Assembly (NCBI GenBank): GCA_947478785.1
Contig: CANJXI010000015.1
Span: forward strand, 1 to 60,472
Source: Caulobacteraceae bacterium
GTDB taxonomy: Bacteria > Pseudomonadota > Alphaproteobacteria > Caulobacterales > Caulobacteraceae
Reading direction: 5' to 3'
Length of the DNA: 60,472 bases
How positions within the stretch are numbered: the first letter of the stretch is position 1; the number at the start of each line of letters is the position of its first letter. The translations under genes and the position numbers were made by a program. Below the pieces are notes generated by a model. The model did no database searches. It saw nothing but the letters and a program-made list of their open reading frames with translations, and had not been told where the DNA came from. Shown here piece by piece: positions 16,331-25,590 of the stretch.

Positions 16331-17362
16331 CTAAACCCGGCGCACGCGCCAGGCGAAGGCCACGGCCAGGCTGAGCAGGAGGGCCGCGGTCAGCTGGTGA
16401 GCCAGGCCGAGCGCCATGGGCACGCGGGTCATCAGGGTGGCTATGCCCAGCCCGGCCTGCACGATCACCAGCAGGGCCACGCCCGCGGCCAGCAGCTTGG
16501 AGTCCCGCGCCAAGTAACGCGACCGCCACGCGCCGACGCCCATGGCGATCGCCACGATCGCCAGCAGATAGGCGACCAGCCGGTGATGCAGCTGCACGGC
16601 CCCCTGGCTGTGCGCCAGAGTCGCCCAGAGATCGGCGCCGGCGTAGCTGTCGGGCAGAAGGCCGCCGTTGAACAGCGGCCAGTCGTTGTAGATCAGGCCG
16701 GCGCTGTTGCCGGCCACCAGGGCCCCCAGCAGGATCTGCAGATAGATCAGGCCGAGCAGAGCCGCCGCCCGGCCGCCCCAGGGACTGGGCAGCGTCTGGC
16801 GCGCCCAGCCGGCCCAGGCGTCGAGCGCCGTCCAGACCAGCGCGCCCAACAGCGCGAAGGCCAGGCCCAGGTGGATCATCAGCCGCTCCGGCGCCACCGA
16901 AACGCGCTCGGAAAGGCCACTGGCCACCATCCACCAGCCCACCAACCCCTGCAGCCCGCCCAGCACGAAGAGGCCGGCCAGCCTCGGCAGGAGCCGCCTG
17001 GGCAGTTCGCGGCGCACGGCGAACCAGATCAGCGGCCCGGCGAACACCAACCCCAGCAGGCGACCAAGCAAACGGTGCGACCATTCCCACCAGTAGATGG
17101 TCTTGAACTGGTCGAGGTCCATGTGCGGATTGACCAGCCGGAACTGCGGGATGTCGCGGTAGCTGGCAAAGGCGGCGGCCCAGTCGGCCTGGCTCAGCGG
17201 CGGCAGGACGCCCGAGATCGGCTTCCACTGGGTGATCGACAGTCCCGAACCGGTCAGCCGCGTCGCCCCGCCCACCATCACCATGGCCAGCACCACGGCC
17301 GCCACGGCGAACAGCCACAGCGCCACGGCGCGCGATCGGTCGGAACGCAGGAACGAGGTCAT
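16331..17362 (-). CDS. ctaA: Heme A synthase (COX15/CtaA)
   Basis: CtaA converts heme O to heme A for aa3-type cytochrome oxidase. The 343-residue protein shows about eight membrane segments and the family motifs [19 protein letters not shown] near residues 31-49, [30 protein letters not shown] and [11 protein letters not shown], which hold the heme-ligand histidines. The ATG at 17362 is 79 bp divergent from DUF2842. A neighbouring P460 gene and rplM-rpsI lie downstream. Confidence 0.95.
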   Translation of the reverse strand: MTSFLRSDRSRAVALWLFAVAAVVLAMVMVGGATRLTGSGLSITQWKPISGVLPPLSQADWAAAFASYRDIPQFRLVNPHMDLDQFKTIYWWEWSHRLLGRLLGLVFAGPLIWFAVRRELPRRLLPRLAGLFVLGGLQGLVGWWMVASGLSERVSVAPERLMIHLGLAFALLGALVWTALDAWAGWARQTLPSPWGGRAAALLGLIYLQILLGALVAGNSAGLIYNDWPLFNGGLLPDSYAGADLWATLAHSQGAVQLHHRLVAYLLAIVAIAMGVGAWRSRYLARDSKLLAAGVALLVIVQAGLGIATLMTRVPMALGLAHQLTAALLLSLAVAFAWRVRRV

Positions 17363-17441
17363 GAGCGGGCTTGGCTGGCCATTCAGGCTGAACTTGGGCG
17401 CTCCGCTAGCGGAGAACGGCCCGCCCGTCTATGAGCCGCCC

Positions 17442-17648
17442 ATGAGCGAGCGGATACGAAAGCTGATCGGCCTGGTCGCGATGATGTTGTTCATCGCCAC
17501 CTACATCTTCGCGGTGACCAAGGTGGCCGAGGTCATCCCGGATCACTGGGCGGCGCGTCTGGTGTTCTACGTGGTCGCCGGCATGGGCTGGGGCGTGCCG
17601 ATCCTGCCGCTGATCGCCTGGATGAACACCGGCCGCTGGCGGCGCTGA
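17442..17648 (+). CDS. DUF2842 small membrane protein
   Basis: A 68-residue protein with two hydrophobic segments (about residues 8-27 and 38-60) and the family end [22 protein letters not shown]2842 proteins are conserved near ctaA in Alphaproteobacteria; the role is unknown, perhaps linked to respiratory assembly. The ATG at 17442 is taken; another ATG 11 bp upstream is out of frame and hits a stop after four codons. Confidence 0.85.
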   Translation: MSERIRKLIGLVAMMLFIATYIFAVTKVAEVIPDHWAARLVFYVVAGMGWGVPILPLIAWMNTGRWRR

Positions 17649-17713
17649 CCCACACCGTTTCCGTCTTGCCCTGACGCCATAAGCCGTTAGAAGGGCCGCT
17701 CGCCGCGAGGCGT

Positions 17714-17790
<77 letters not shown>

Positions 17791-17817
17791 TTCGGCGACC
17801 AATCCCCCAATTTTATT

Positions 17818-17945
17818 GATCGTCATGGCCGGGCGTGTCCCGGCCATCGAGAGACGCGGCGCCAGCAAGGCTGTCGGAGCGCCCTTCCAAGTCGCGAACG
17901 TTCGGGGCTTCTGGGTGGCCGGGACAAGCCCGGCCGTGACGGATC
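17818..17945. repeat. Inverted REP-like pair (family C)
   Basis: The left arm GATCGTCATGGCCGGGCGTG continues TCCCGGCCATC (to about 17848). The right arm GGTGGCCGGGACAAGCCCGG ends CCGTGACGGATC at 17945 and is its inverted counterpart. About 60 bp of unrelated sequence separates them. The same family occurs at 60198-60330. Such pairs are noncoding and here lie between tRNA-Pro and the 3' end of the merR gene. Confidence 0.7.
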
Positions 17946-17952
17946 CAGGGAA

Positions 17953-18342
17953 CTACTTCAGCAGGCTGTCGAGCCGGGCCTTGATGGTTTCCAGATCGCG
18001 CAGCGCGTCCAGCAGGCCGCTCCTGTCCGTCGAACCGGTTGGTCCGGCGGCCGGCGGAGCGCGCGCCGCACCGCCCTCGCCCGCCGCGATCACCCGCTTC
18101 AGGCCCTGTTCGCGGTGCAGGCGCTGGACGCCCTTGATGGTGTAGCCTTCGTCGTGCAGCAGATGGCGCACGCCGCGCAGGATGGCGATGTCGCTGGGGC
18201 GGTAGAACCTGCGCCCGCCCGCCCGCTTCATCGGCCGGATGAACGCGAACTTGGTCTCCCAGAAGCGCAGCACATGCTGCGGCACGCTGAGCTCGTCCGC
18301 CGCTTCGGAGATCGTCCGAAAGGCTTCCGGGCCCTTGGCCAT
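17953..18342 (-). CDS. MerR-family transcriptional regulator
   Basis: This 129-residue protein has an N-terminal MerR winged-helix domain: [20 protein letters not shown], then [20 protein letters not shown], then [21 protein letters not shown] short C-terminal helix follows ([20 protein letters not shown]) with no metal-binding cysteines, so it is not a metal sensor. In Alphaproteobacteria this gene regularly follows ihfA, as here (15 bp apart). The regulon and ligand are unknown. Confidence 0.9.
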   Translation of the reverse strand: MAKGPEAFRTISEAADELSVPQHVLRFWETKFAFIRPMKRAGGRRFYRPSDIAILRGVRHLLHDEGYTIKGVQRLHREQGLKRVIAAGEGGAARAPPAAGPTGSTDRSGLLDALRDLETIKARLDSLLK

Positions 18343-18357
18343 GGCTCTAGGGCGTCC

Positions 18358-18660
18358 TCATCGGGAGAGCGCCCGGTCGACGCGGGCCTTCATCACCTGG
18401 CTGGCGCGGAAGCCGATCACCCGCCTGGGCTCGATCGCCGCCGGCGCCCCGGTCTTGGGATTGCGCCCCATCCGGGCGCGCTTGGCGCGGACCTGGAAGA
18501 CCCCGAAGCCCGAGAGCTTGACCTGCTCGCCCTTTTCCAGGGCCACGGACATCAGCTCGAGCACACGCTCGACCAGCTCGCCGCAATCCTGGCGTGTAAG
18601 GCCCACTTCCTCGTGCACCGCCTCGCACAGATCGGCCCGCGTGACTGTCGCGCCCTTCAT
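18358..18660 (-). CDS. ihfA: Integration host factor subunit alpha
   Basis: IHF alpha forms a DNA-bending heterodimer with IHF beta. The 100-residue protein has VTRADLCEAVHEEVGLTRQD, the dimer core KGEQVKLSGFGVFQVRAK and the DNA-intercalating arm with the conserved RMGRNPKTGAPAAIEPRRVI segment. The ATG at 18660 is chosen over one six codons earlier because the family starts MKGxTVTRADL. It is downstream of plsX and fabH on the same strand, as in many alphaproteobacteria. Confidence 0.95.
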   Translation of the reverse strand: MKGATVTRADLCEAVHEEVGLTRQDCGELVERVLELMSVALEKGEQVKLSGFGVFQVRAKRARMGRNPKTGAPAAIEPRRVIGFRASQVMKARVDRALSR

Positions 18661-18768
18661 GCCGCCCCGTTCCCCCACAGCGAAGATGTTAACGTGCCCT
18701 GATTGTCCTATTCAGTCAAAGACTTCAAGCCCAGGAATTCATGTGGTCGTGAAGTCTCTTCGCGGAGG

Positions 18769-19749
18769 TCAGAGCCGCACCACGCAGGCGCCCCAGGTGA
18801 AGCCTCCGCCCATGGCCTCGAGCAGCAGCAGATGACCGGGCTTGATCCGGCCGTCGTTGATCGCCTGGTCCAGCGCGAGCGGGATCGAGGCCGCCGAGGT
18901 ATTGGCGTGTTCCGAGAGCGTGGTGATCACCTTCTTCTCGTCGATCCCCAGCCTTCGGGCGACACCCTCCAGGATGCGGATGTTGGCCTGGTGGGGGATG
19001 AACCAGTCGACCGAGGAGACCTCTATGCCAGCGTCCGCCGCCGCCGCCGTCACGGCTTCCGAGATGTTGACCACCGCGTGGCGGAAGACCTGGTTGCCCT
19101 GCATCCGCAGCTTGCCGACCTGGCCGTTGGTGGAGGGGCCGCCGTCCACATAGAGCATGTCCTGCTTGGTCCCGTCGGCGCGCAGCGCGAACCCCAGCAG
19201 GCCCCGGTCGACGATGGTCCCTTCCCCCGCCACAGGCTCGAGCACCACCGCGCCGGCCCCGTCGCCGAACAGCACGCAGGTGCCGCGGTCGGTCCAGTCC
19301 ATCAGCCGCGTCATGGTCTCGGCGCCGATCACCAGGGCGCACTTGGAGCGGTCGCGGGCGACGAAGCCGTCGGCCACCGCCATGGCGTAGACGAAGCCCG
19401 AACAGACCGCCTGGACGTCGAAGGCGATGCCGATCGGGCAGCCAAGCTTGCGCTGGACGATGGTGGCCACCGCCGGGAAGGTCAGGTCGGCGGTGGTCGT
19501 GGCCACGACGATCAGGTCCACGTCGGCCGGGGTCCGGCCCGCCGCGGCCAGCGCCTTGCGAGCCGCGTTCACCGCCAGTTCCGACACCGGCTGGTCGTCG
19601 GGGGCCCTATGGCGCTGGCGGATTCCGGTGCGCTCGACGATCCATTCGTCGTTGGTGTCCACGAACTTCGCCAGGTCGTCGTTGGTCACCACCCGCTCGG
19701 GCAGGTAGCCGCCGACGCCCGTCACCACACTACGCAAGACCTTGGTCAC
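18769..19749 (-). CDS. fabH: Beta-ketoacyl-ACP synthase III
   Basis: FabH condenses acetyl-CoA with malonyl-ACP to start fatty-acid synthesis. The 326-residue enzyme has the nucleophile Cys116 (DVQAVCSGFVYAM), the His in WFIPHQANIRIL and the Asn in SEHANTSAASIPLA. It starts with GTG at 19749, which directly follows the plsX stop codon TGA (19750-19752), so the two are coupled. ihfA lies 108 bp downstream. Confidence 0.96.
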   Translation of the reverse strand: MTKVLRSVVTGVGGYLPERVVTNDDLAKFVDTNDEWIVERTGIRQRHRAPDDQPVSELAVNAARKALAAAGRTPADVDLIVVATTTADLTFPAVATIVQRKLGCPIGIAFDVQAVCSGFVYAMAVADGFVARDRSKCALVIGAETMTRLMDWTDRGTCVLFGDGAGAVVLEPVAGEGTIVDRGLLGFALRADGTKQDMLYVDGGPSTNGQVGKLRMQGNQVFRHAVVNISEAVTAAAADAGIEVSSVDWFIPHQANIRILEGVARRLGIDEKKVITTLSEHANTSAASIPLALDQAINDGRIKPGHLLLLEAMGGGFTWGACVVRL

Positions 19750-20871
19750 TCAGGCGGCTCCTTGGGCGGCGTTGCCGTCGGCGACGGAGGGCGCCTGTTC
19801 GGCGAGCGCCGCGGGCAGCCGGCGCATGTTGCGTTCGATCTCCGCGGTGAAATCGCTTCGCGCCAGGTCGACGGCGACCCGGAGCGCCTGGGCGAAGTCG
19901 CGATCGGTGGCCCCGCCATGGCATTTCAGCACGATGCCGTTCAGACCCAGCAAGGGCGCGGTCGGCGGCGGGTTCAGCTTGTCGCGGAACTTGGTGAGGG
20001 CGGGCCTGGCCAGGAGCGCGCCCAGCTTGCCGCTGACGCCGCTGGTCAGCGCCGTGCGCAGTTCCGTGGTGATGAAGCGGGCCGCGCCCTCCATGGCCTT
20101 CAGCGCGACATTGCCGGTGAAGCCGTCGGTGACGACCACGTCCACGGCGCCGCGCGTCAGGTCGCCGCCCTCCACGAAGCCACGATAGTCGAGATCGAAA
20201 CCACCCTCGCGCAGGACGCCGTGGGCCTGACGGACCTCCTCGTGACCCTTCATCTCCTCGTGGCCGACGTTGAGCAGGCCCACGGTGGGCCGGGCCACGC
20301 CATGGGCCGCCCGGTGGAAGGCCTCGCCCATGATCGCGAACTCGACCAGCCGCTCGGCGTCGCAATCGACGTTGGCGCCGACGTCGAGGAATGTGGTCAC
20401 GCCCCGGCTGTGCGGCACCGAGGCGACCAGGGCCGGGCGCTCCAGGTCGGCGCTCATCCGCAGGATCAGCTTGGAGATCGCCATCAGGGCGCCGGTATTG
20501 CCGGCCGAGACGGCGGCCGCGGCCTCGCCGTCGCGGATGGCCTCCACCGCATTCCACATGGAGGTGCCCTTGCCGCGCCGCGCCGCCTGGGCCGGCTTCT
20601 CGTCCATGCCGACGACGCGCTCGGCGTGGCGGACCTCGACGCGTCCGGCGGCGGCGCGGTGACGAGCGAGTTCCACCCGGATCGCGGCCTCGTCGCCGTG
20701 CAGCAGGAAGCGGACCGAGTCCGGCAGGATGGTGAGCGCATGGGCGACGCCCGCGATCACCACGGGCGGCCCATGGTCTCCGCCCATGGCGTCGATGGAG
20801 ATCACCAGTGGCTGGGTCAGGTTGCGGTTCCTACGCGTCGTGTCTGGCTGGTCGGCCAGGCGCCGCCGCAT
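19750..20871 (-). CDS. plsX: Phosphate acyltransferase PlsX
   Basis: PlsX makes acyl-phosphate from acyl-ACP for phospholipid synthesis. The 373-residue reading contains the conserved ISIDAMGGDHGPPVVIAG, SAGNTGALMAISKLIL, FLDVGANVDC, GLLNVGHEEMKGHE and VVTDGFTGNVALKAMEGAA. The first ATG (20871) adds about 20 residues before the family start; a CTG or GTG codon near 20815 is possible, so the exact start is uncertain. It continues directly into fabH. Confidence 0.92.
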   Translation of the reverse strand: MRRRLADQPDTTRRNRNLTQPLVISIDAMGGDHGPPVVIAGVAHALTILPDSVRFLLHGDEAAIRVELARHRAAAGRVEVRHAERVVGMDEKPAQAARRGKGTSMWNAVEAIRDGEAAAAVSAGNTGALMAISKLILRMSADLERPALVASVPHSRGVTTFLDVGANVDCDAERLVEFAIMGEAFHRAAHGVARPTVGLLNVGHEEMKGHEEVRQAHGVLREGGFDLDYRGFVEGGDLTRGAVDVVVTDGFTGNVALKAMEGAARFITTELRTALTSGVSGKLGALLARPALTKFRDKLNPPPTAPLLGLNGIVLKCHGGATDRDFAQALRVAVDLARSDFTAEIERNMRRLPAALAEQAPSVADGNAAQGAA

Positions 20872-20946
20872 CGCTGGTTACGCCGTCCCACGGATGGCGG
20901 GCCGGATTCGCGGACGACGATAGCGCTCGCGCCCTGGGAAGGAAAC

Positions 20947-21483
20947 TCAGCGCTCGCGGTCCTTGAGCGCCTTGAGCACGGCGAAGGGCGATTCCTCCGG
21001 CTGCTCGGGACTGTAATCAAAGGCCGCGCCGGGTTTGCGGGCGAAGGGATCGATCTCCAGCGCCAGGTGCTCGACCACATATCCGGCCAGGTCGATGGCG
21101 TCGCTCTCCAGCACATCCGGCGGATCGGGGGCTTCCGGATCGTAGTCCACCTCGCCGCCCGATGACGCGGGGGCATGCGGACTGCCGGCCGGGACGGCGC
21201 GGACCTCGATGTCGCCGGCCAGGGGATGGTCGAAGGCGTCCAGCGACACCGCGCAGATCTGCTCCACCACCGCGGCGAAACGGCCGGTGATCTCCACCCC
21301 GTCAAGCCAGGGCTTCAGGGTGAGTTCCGCAGAGAGACTGGGCAGCCCTTCCAGACCGAGTTGCTTGGCGATCCCCGCGCGCGCCGCCGCGTCCGGTTCC
21401 AGCCGCAGCGTCAGGGCGTGGCGGCCAATCTCGTGCAGCAGCACGGGCCGGCTCCAGTCGTGGTTGGCGCGCGCCGGGCTCAC
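20947..21483 (-). CDS. DUF177 (YceD-like) protein
   Basis: This 178-residue protein fits DUF177: an N-terminal half with GITGRF-like VEITGRFAAVVEQICAVSLD and the acidic C-terminal part DVLESDAIDLAGYVVEHLAL then EIDPFARKPGAAFDY. DUF177 proteins are linked to 23S rRNA or ribosome biogenesis in other bacteria. In many bacteria rpmF follows, but here plsX does. Its start overlaps the CBP3 gene stop by 4 bp (21480-21483). Confidence 0.88.
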   Translation of the reverse strand: MSPARANHDWSRPVLLHEIGRHALTLRLEPDAAARAGIAKQLGLEGLPSLSAELTLKPWLDGVEITGRFAAVVEQICAVSLDAFDHPLAGDIEVRAVPAGSPHAPASSGGEVDYDPEAPDPPDVLESDAIDLAGYVVEHLALEIDPFARKPGAAFDYSPEQPEESPFAVLKALKDRER

Positions 21484-22010
21484 GCCGATCTCCAGGCGAC
21501 CTCGCCCTCGAGGAGGCGGTCCAGGGGCTGCGCCGCGAGCGCCGCGCGCTGGGCGGTCACATAGGCGGCGAGCTTCAAGGGTTGAGGATTCGTCGCGCCC
21601 GCATAGACCGTCCGCTCCAGCAAGGCCTCAAGAGCCGCGGCGTCGGGCAGTCCGGTGAAGGCCGCCTCGTAGGATTTCGCGCGGCCGTAGAAGGCCTCGC
21701 CCAGTTTGCGCATCTTCTTGCCCACCGAGAGGTCGCCGACGCCCAGCTCGCGCAGCGCGTCATCCAGCGAACTCACATAGGTGTCGAACAGGCCCTGCGA
21801 GGTTTCCGCCGCCCGTTCGCCCTGGTCGCGCAGGCGGTCGAGCAGCAGGACCACATGCAGCGAATAGATCTCGAATCGGCCCTCCGTGGTGTCGGGCGCG
21901 GCGAAGTCGATATAGAGCGCAGGGCTGCGCGACTGCTCAACGACGCGGGCATAGAGGGCGCGACCGGCGACAAGCGCGGGGCGCGGGCGGAACAGGCGGT
22001 CCAGAATCAT
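21480..22010 (-). CDS. Ubiquinol-cytochrome c chaperone (CBP3 family)
   Basis: This 176-residue protein matches the CBP3/UQCC1 family: LYARVVEQSRSPALYIDFAA, DTTEGRFEIYSLHVVLLLDR, DTYVSSLDDALRELGVGDLS, GKKMRKLGEAFYGRAKSYEA. CBP3 assists assembly of the cytochrome bc1 complex. The ATG at 22010 (MILDRLFRP) is favoured; an ATG ten codons upstream is also open. It heads the CBP3-DUF177-plsX-fabH-ihfA-merR series and is divergent from bamE. Confidence 0.88.
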   Translation of the reverse strand: MILDRLFRPRPALVAGRALYARVVEQSRSPALYIDFAAPDTTEGRFEIYSLHVVLLLDRLRDQGERAAETSQGLFDTYVSSLDDALRELGVGDLSVGKKMRKLGEAFYGRAKSYEAAFTGLPDAAALEALLERTVYAGATNPQPLKLAAYVTAQRAALAAQPLDRLLEGEVAWRSA

Positions 22011-22110
22011 CTCGGCCTCGATTTCGCCCGAAGCAATCACTAAGGCGGCATTGAACTAGTGGGCCGCGAGCGATAGGTCAAAGCCCTCGAACAGAGAGAA
22101 TCCGCCGCCC

Positions 22111-22611
22111 ATGTTCCGCCGCGCAGCCATTGCCGCCACCGCAGCCAGCCTTTTGGCCGCCTCTGTTGGGGCGCTGAGCGCCTGCGCGCCGATCACCAGC
22201 TACAATGGTTTCCAGGCCATCGAGTCCGATCCGCGTGACGTGAAGGTCGGCGCCGACACCAAGTCCACCGTGCGCGGACGGCTGGGATCGCCCTCGGCCA
22301 CCTCCACCTTTGACCCGAACATCTGGTTCTACGTGAACCAGACCAAGGAGCGGGTGGCGTTCCGCCGTCCGCATGTGACCTCGCGCAGCGTGGTGGCGAT
22401 CACCTTCAACAAGGACTCCGAGGCTGTGGAGGCCGTGGACAAGCTGACCCTGAAGGACGGCAAGGTCATCGCCTTCAACGGCCGCGAGACCCCGACGCGC
22501 GGGCGCGAGCTGACCATCCTCGAACAGCTGCTCGGCAACGTCGGCCGCGGCTCGATGCTGCCGCAGGACGACGACACCGTCCCCGGCAACCGTCCCGGCG
22601 ACCGCCGCTAG
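22111..22611 (+). CDS. bamE: Outer membrane assembly lipoprotein BamE (SmpA/OmlA)
   Basis: BamE is an accessory subunit of the outer-membrane protein insertion machine. The 166-residue precursor has a lipoprotein signal with lipobox LSAC (Cys25). The mature domain has GADTKSTVRGRLGSPSATST, DPNIWFYVNQTKERVAFRRP and SVVAITFNKDSEAVEAVDKL, the conserved BamE fold with a longer C-terminal tail. It is a single-gene unit divergent from the CBP3 operon. Confidence 0.93.
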   Translation: MFRRAAIAATAASLLAASVGALSACAPITSYNGFQAIESDPRDVKVGADTKSTVRGRLGSPSATSTFDPNIWFYVNQTKERVAFRRPHVTSRSVVAITFNKDSEAVEAVDKLTLKDGKVIAFNGRETPTRGRELTILEQLLGNVGRGSMLPQDDDTVPGNRPGDRR

Positions 22612-22712
22612 CGCCGCGTCATCCGCGCACCGGGATCCGCGAACGCGGGATCGATATTTTCACCACGGTTCTTCCTTGAAGCTGCTCCGCGGCGGGACGG
22701 GCGGCTGGAATC

Positions 22713-22748
22713 AAAAACGCCCCGGAGATCGCTCTCCGGGGCGTCCTT
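22713..22748. terminator. Bidirectional hairpin terminator between bamE and hppA
   Basis: ACGCCCCGGAGA (22717-22728) and TCTCCGGGGCGT (22733-22744) form a perfect 12-bp stem with a 4-base loop. On the minus strand it is followed by five T (22717-22713), serving hppA. On the plus strand a weaker T tract (CCTTGTTT) follows, which could end bamE transcription. Confidence 0.85.
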
Positions 22749-22768
22749 GTTTCAGCCGGGGCTGAAGA

Positions 22769-24898
22769 CTAGCCGATCACCCCGTGCGCCAGCACCGCGA
22801 GCAGCAGCAGGGCCACGATGTTGGTGATCTTGATCATCGGGTTCACGGCGGGGCCCGCCGTGTCCTTGTAGGGGTCGCCGACGGTGTCGCCGGTCACCGC
22901 GGCCTTGTGGGCCTCGGATCCCTTGCCGCCGTAGTGGCCCTCTTCGATCAGCTTCTTGGCGTTGTCCCACGCCCCGCCGCCCGAGGTCATCGAGATGGCG
23001 ACGAAGAGGCCGGTGACGATCACGCCCATGAGCATGGCGCCCAGGCAGGCGAAGGCGTCGACCTTGCCGGCGATGGCCTTGATCACGAAGAACAGCACGA
23101 CGGGCGAGACCACCGGCAGCAGGCTGGGGACGATCATCTCCCGGATCGCGGCCTTGGTCAGGATGTCGACCGCGCGGCCGTATTCGGGCTTCACCTCGCC
23201 GGTCATGATGCCCGGGTTCTCGCGGAACTGGCGGCGGACTTCAGCCACCACCGCTTCGGCCGCCCGGCCCACCGCGGTCATCGACATGCCGCCGAACAGG
23301 AAGGGCAACAGCCCCCCGAACAGCAGGCCGACCACGACGTAGGGGTTGGAGAGGTCGAAGGCCACCGCGCCCAGTCCGTCGAAGAACGAGCCCGGCGTGG
23401 CGTTGGCGGCGAAGAACTTCAGGTCCTCGGTATAGGCGGCGAACAGCACCAGGGCGCCGAGGCCGGCCGAGCCGATCGCGTAGCCTTTGGTCACCGCCTT
23501 GGTGGTGTTGCCCACCGCGTCGAGCGCGTCGGTGGTGACGCGCACTTCCGGAGGCAGGCCCGCCATCTCGGCGATGCCGCCGGCGTTGTCGGTGACCGGA
23601 CCGAAGGCGTCCAGCGCCACGATGAAGCCGGCTAGCGACAGCATCGAGGTGGTGGCGATGGCGATGCCGAACAGGCCCGCCAGATTGTAGGTGACGATGA
23701 TGCCGATGATGATCGTCAGCGCCGGAAGCGCCGTCGATTCTAGCGACATGGCCAGGCCCTGGATCACGTTGGTGCCGTGACCGGAGACCGAGGCCTTGGC
23801 CACCGACTTCACGGGCCGGAACCCGGTGCCGGTGTAGTATTCGGTGATCACCACGATGGCGGCGGTGACCGCCAGACCCGTGACGCCGCACCAGAAGAGG
23901 CTCATGGCGTCGAAGGCCTTGCCGTTCACTTCCATGGGCTGGGTGACCAGCTTCTGGATCACCCAATAGATCGCGCCCACCGACAGCACGCCGGTGACGA
24001 TCAGGCCCTGGTAGAGCGCGCCCATGATGTTCTGGGACTTGCCCAGGCGCACGGCGAAGGTGCCGATGATCGAGGTGACGATGCAGACGCCGCAGATGGC
24101 CAGCGGCAGCAGCATCATGTTGGTGACCTGCTCGACGTTGCCGCGGAAGAAGATCGCCGCCAGCACCATGGTGGCGACCGTGGTCACCGCATAGGTTTCG
24201 AAGAGGTCGGCCGCCATGCCGGCGCAGTCGCCGACGTTGTCGCCCACGTTGTCGGCGATGGTGGCGGCGTTGCGCGGGTCATCCTCGGGGATGCCGGCCT
24301 CGACCTTGCCCACCATGTCGCCACCCACGTCGGCGCCCTTGGTGAAGATGCCGCCGCCGAGACGGGCGAAGATCGAGATCAGCGAGGCGCCGAAGCCGAG
24401 CGCCACCATGGAGTCGACCACCTCGCGGCTGGTGTTCTCCATGCCGAGCACGCCGGTCAGCACCGCGTAGTAGCCGGCGACGCCGATCAGGGCGAAGCCC
24501 GCCACCAGCATGCCGGTGATCGCGCCGGAGCGGAACGCCAGCGACAGCCCCCTGGCCAGACCCTCGGACGCCGCCTGGGCCGTGCGCACATTGGCGCGGA
24601 CCGAGACCAGCATGCCGACGAAGCCCGCCGCGCCCGAGAGAATCGCCCCCGTCGCGAAGCCGATCGCCGCATAGGGACCGATCAAGAAGTAGACGATGAC
24701 CAGGATCACGACACCCACGATCCCGATCGCGGTGTACTGCCGGTTCAGATAGGCCTGCGCGCCCTCCTGAATGGCGGCGGCGATTTCCTGCATCTTGGCG
24801 TTGCCGGGCGAGGCCCGGAGCAGCGAGGCGGTCTGAACGATGCCGTAAAGCACCGCCAGAAAGCCGGCTGCGATCACCAGCTCAAGCGTAAGACTCAT
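22769..24898 (-). CDS. hppA: Membrane-bound H+-translocating pyrophosphatase, K+-independent type
   Basis: HppA couples pyrophosphate hydrolysis to proton export. The 709-residue protein has about 16 membrane segments and the substrate loops [38 protein letters not shown] and [12 protein letters not shown] plus the last loop [20 protein letters not shown]. The K+-dependence marker reads [10 protein letters not shown], with Lys467 and Thr470; K+-requiring enzymes have Ala at the first site, so this is the K+-independent class. The ATG at 24898 fits the first membrane helix. A hairpin lies upstream at 24975-24999. Confidence 0.97.
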   Translation of the reverse strand: MSLTLELVIAAGFLAVLYGIVQTASLLRASPGNAKMQEIAAAIQEGAQAYLNRQYTAIGIVGVVILVIVYFLIGPYAAIGFATGAILSGAAGFVGMLVSVRANVRTAQAASEGLARGLSLAFRSGAITGMLVAGFALIGVAGYYAVLTGVLGMENTSREVVDSMVALGFGASLISIFARLGGGIFTKGADVGGDMVGKVEAGIPEDDPRNAATIADNVGDNVGDCAGMAADLFETYAVTTVATMVLAAIFFRGNVEQVTNMMLLPLAICGVCIVTSIIGTFAVRLGKSQNIMGALYQGLIVTGVLSVGAIYWVIQKLVTQPMEVNGKAFDAMSLFWCGVTGLAVTAAIVVITEYYTGTGFRPVKSVAKASVSGHGTNVIQGLAMSLESTALPALTIIIGIIVTYNLAGLFGIAIATTSMLSLAGFIVALDAFGPVTDNAGGIAEMAGLPPEVRVTTDALDAVGNTTKAVTKGYAIGSAGLGALVLFAAYTEDLKFFAANATPGSFFDGLGAVAFDLSNPYVVVGLLFGGLLPFLFGGMSMTAVGRAAEAVVAEVRRQFRENPGIMTGEVKPEYGRAVDILTKAAIREMIVPSLLPVVSPVVLFFVIKAIAGKVDAFACLGAMLMGVIVTGLFVAISMTSGGGAWDNAKKLIEEGHYGGKGSEAHKAAVTGDTVGDPYKDTAGPAVNPMIKITNIVALLLLAVLAHGVIG

Positions 24899-24974
24899 TT
24901 CTAGCGCGTCCCTTTGCGATTGCGCGGAGGGGGATCGACGGCCGCGATGACGTACGGCGGCGAATTGTTCCCAG

Positions 24975-24999
24975 CCCCAAGTTTCCCCAGATCTTGGGG
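24975..24999 (-). other. Hairpin upstream of hppA
   Basis: CCCCAAG (24975-24981) and CTTGGGG (24993-24999) can pair around an 11-base loop, 77-101 bp before the hppA start. No T tract follows on either strand, so it is not a typical terminator. It may be a leader structure or the end of a transcript from the gene at 25094-25540. Confidence 0.25.
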
Positions 25000-25093
25000 C
25001 GCGCCAGTCTCTGCGCCCCGTTTAAGACGCGGGAAAGTGCCAAAGTTGACACGCGGGCGCAACCTGCCCGGCCTAACCGGCCGAATTGGCGGT

Positions 25094-25540
25094 TCAGGGA
25101 CGGCTTTGCGCGGCCGCCCGGGGCGTCGCCACGGGCCGCTGCGTGGCCTGCGAGGTGATCACGATGGAGCGGATCATGCCGGGGCCGGCGATGGCGGTGG
25201 CGTCTCGTGTCAGGGCGGCAATCATCCGCGCCTCGTCGATCTTCTGGTAGTCGCTGGCCAGCACGAACGGCGTGCGATGCCCGGCGCGCACCAGGGCGTC
25301 GCGGAAGAACGGCTCCTTGTCGCGCAGGCGCGTCACGTCGGCGCCGCCGGTCAGATTGATTCGCACATTGACGAAGACGTAGTTGATCAGGACCCCGTTC
25401 ACGACGATCGGCAGGGCGATGGGCTGCAGGTCCACATACTGGCCCGCCGCCCCGGTCGCCTTGGCCGCCGGCTCATTGGCCCAGGCGACCTGGCCGAGCA
25501 GCAGCAGCGGGGCGAGGAGAATCAGCAGGAGGCGGCGCAT
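25094..25540 (-). CDS. Secreted protein of unknown function
   Basis: A 148-residue protein with a clear signal peptide (MRRLLLILLAPLLLLGQVAWA, residues 1-21). The mature part includes VDLQPIALPIVVNGVLINYV and FVNVRINLTGGADVTRLRDK, then EPFFRDALVRAGHRTPF. That pattern of a short beta sheet and helices is weakly like the periplasmic domain of FliL. I cannot assign a function. The ATG at 25540 starts the signal peptide well; another ATG lies seven codons earlier. It follows thiL after 50 bp on the same strand. Confidence 0.65.
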   Translation of the reverse strand: MRRLLLILLAPLLLLGQVAWANEPAAKATGAAGQYVDLQPIALPIVVNGVLINYVFVNVRINLTGGADVTRLRDKEPFFRDALVRAGHRTPFVLASDYQKIDEARMIAALTRDATAIAGPGMIRSIVITSQATQRPVATPRAAAQSRP

Positions 25541-25590
25541 GGCCGAAGACTTGGCCCGCACAGGTTTCCGCTTCGTTGAGGCCCGCCCGG

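Noticed and set aside
18703..21165. An 820-codon plus-strand open frame opposite fabH and plsX
   Set aside because: It is an antisense shadow: rich in His, Gly and Arg, with no domain signature, and both opposite genes are certain.
25094..25540. Calling the secreted protein FliL
   Set aside because: Only a weak likeness of FVNVRI-type strands; it lacks FliL's membrane anchor and flagellar context, so it stays unassigned.
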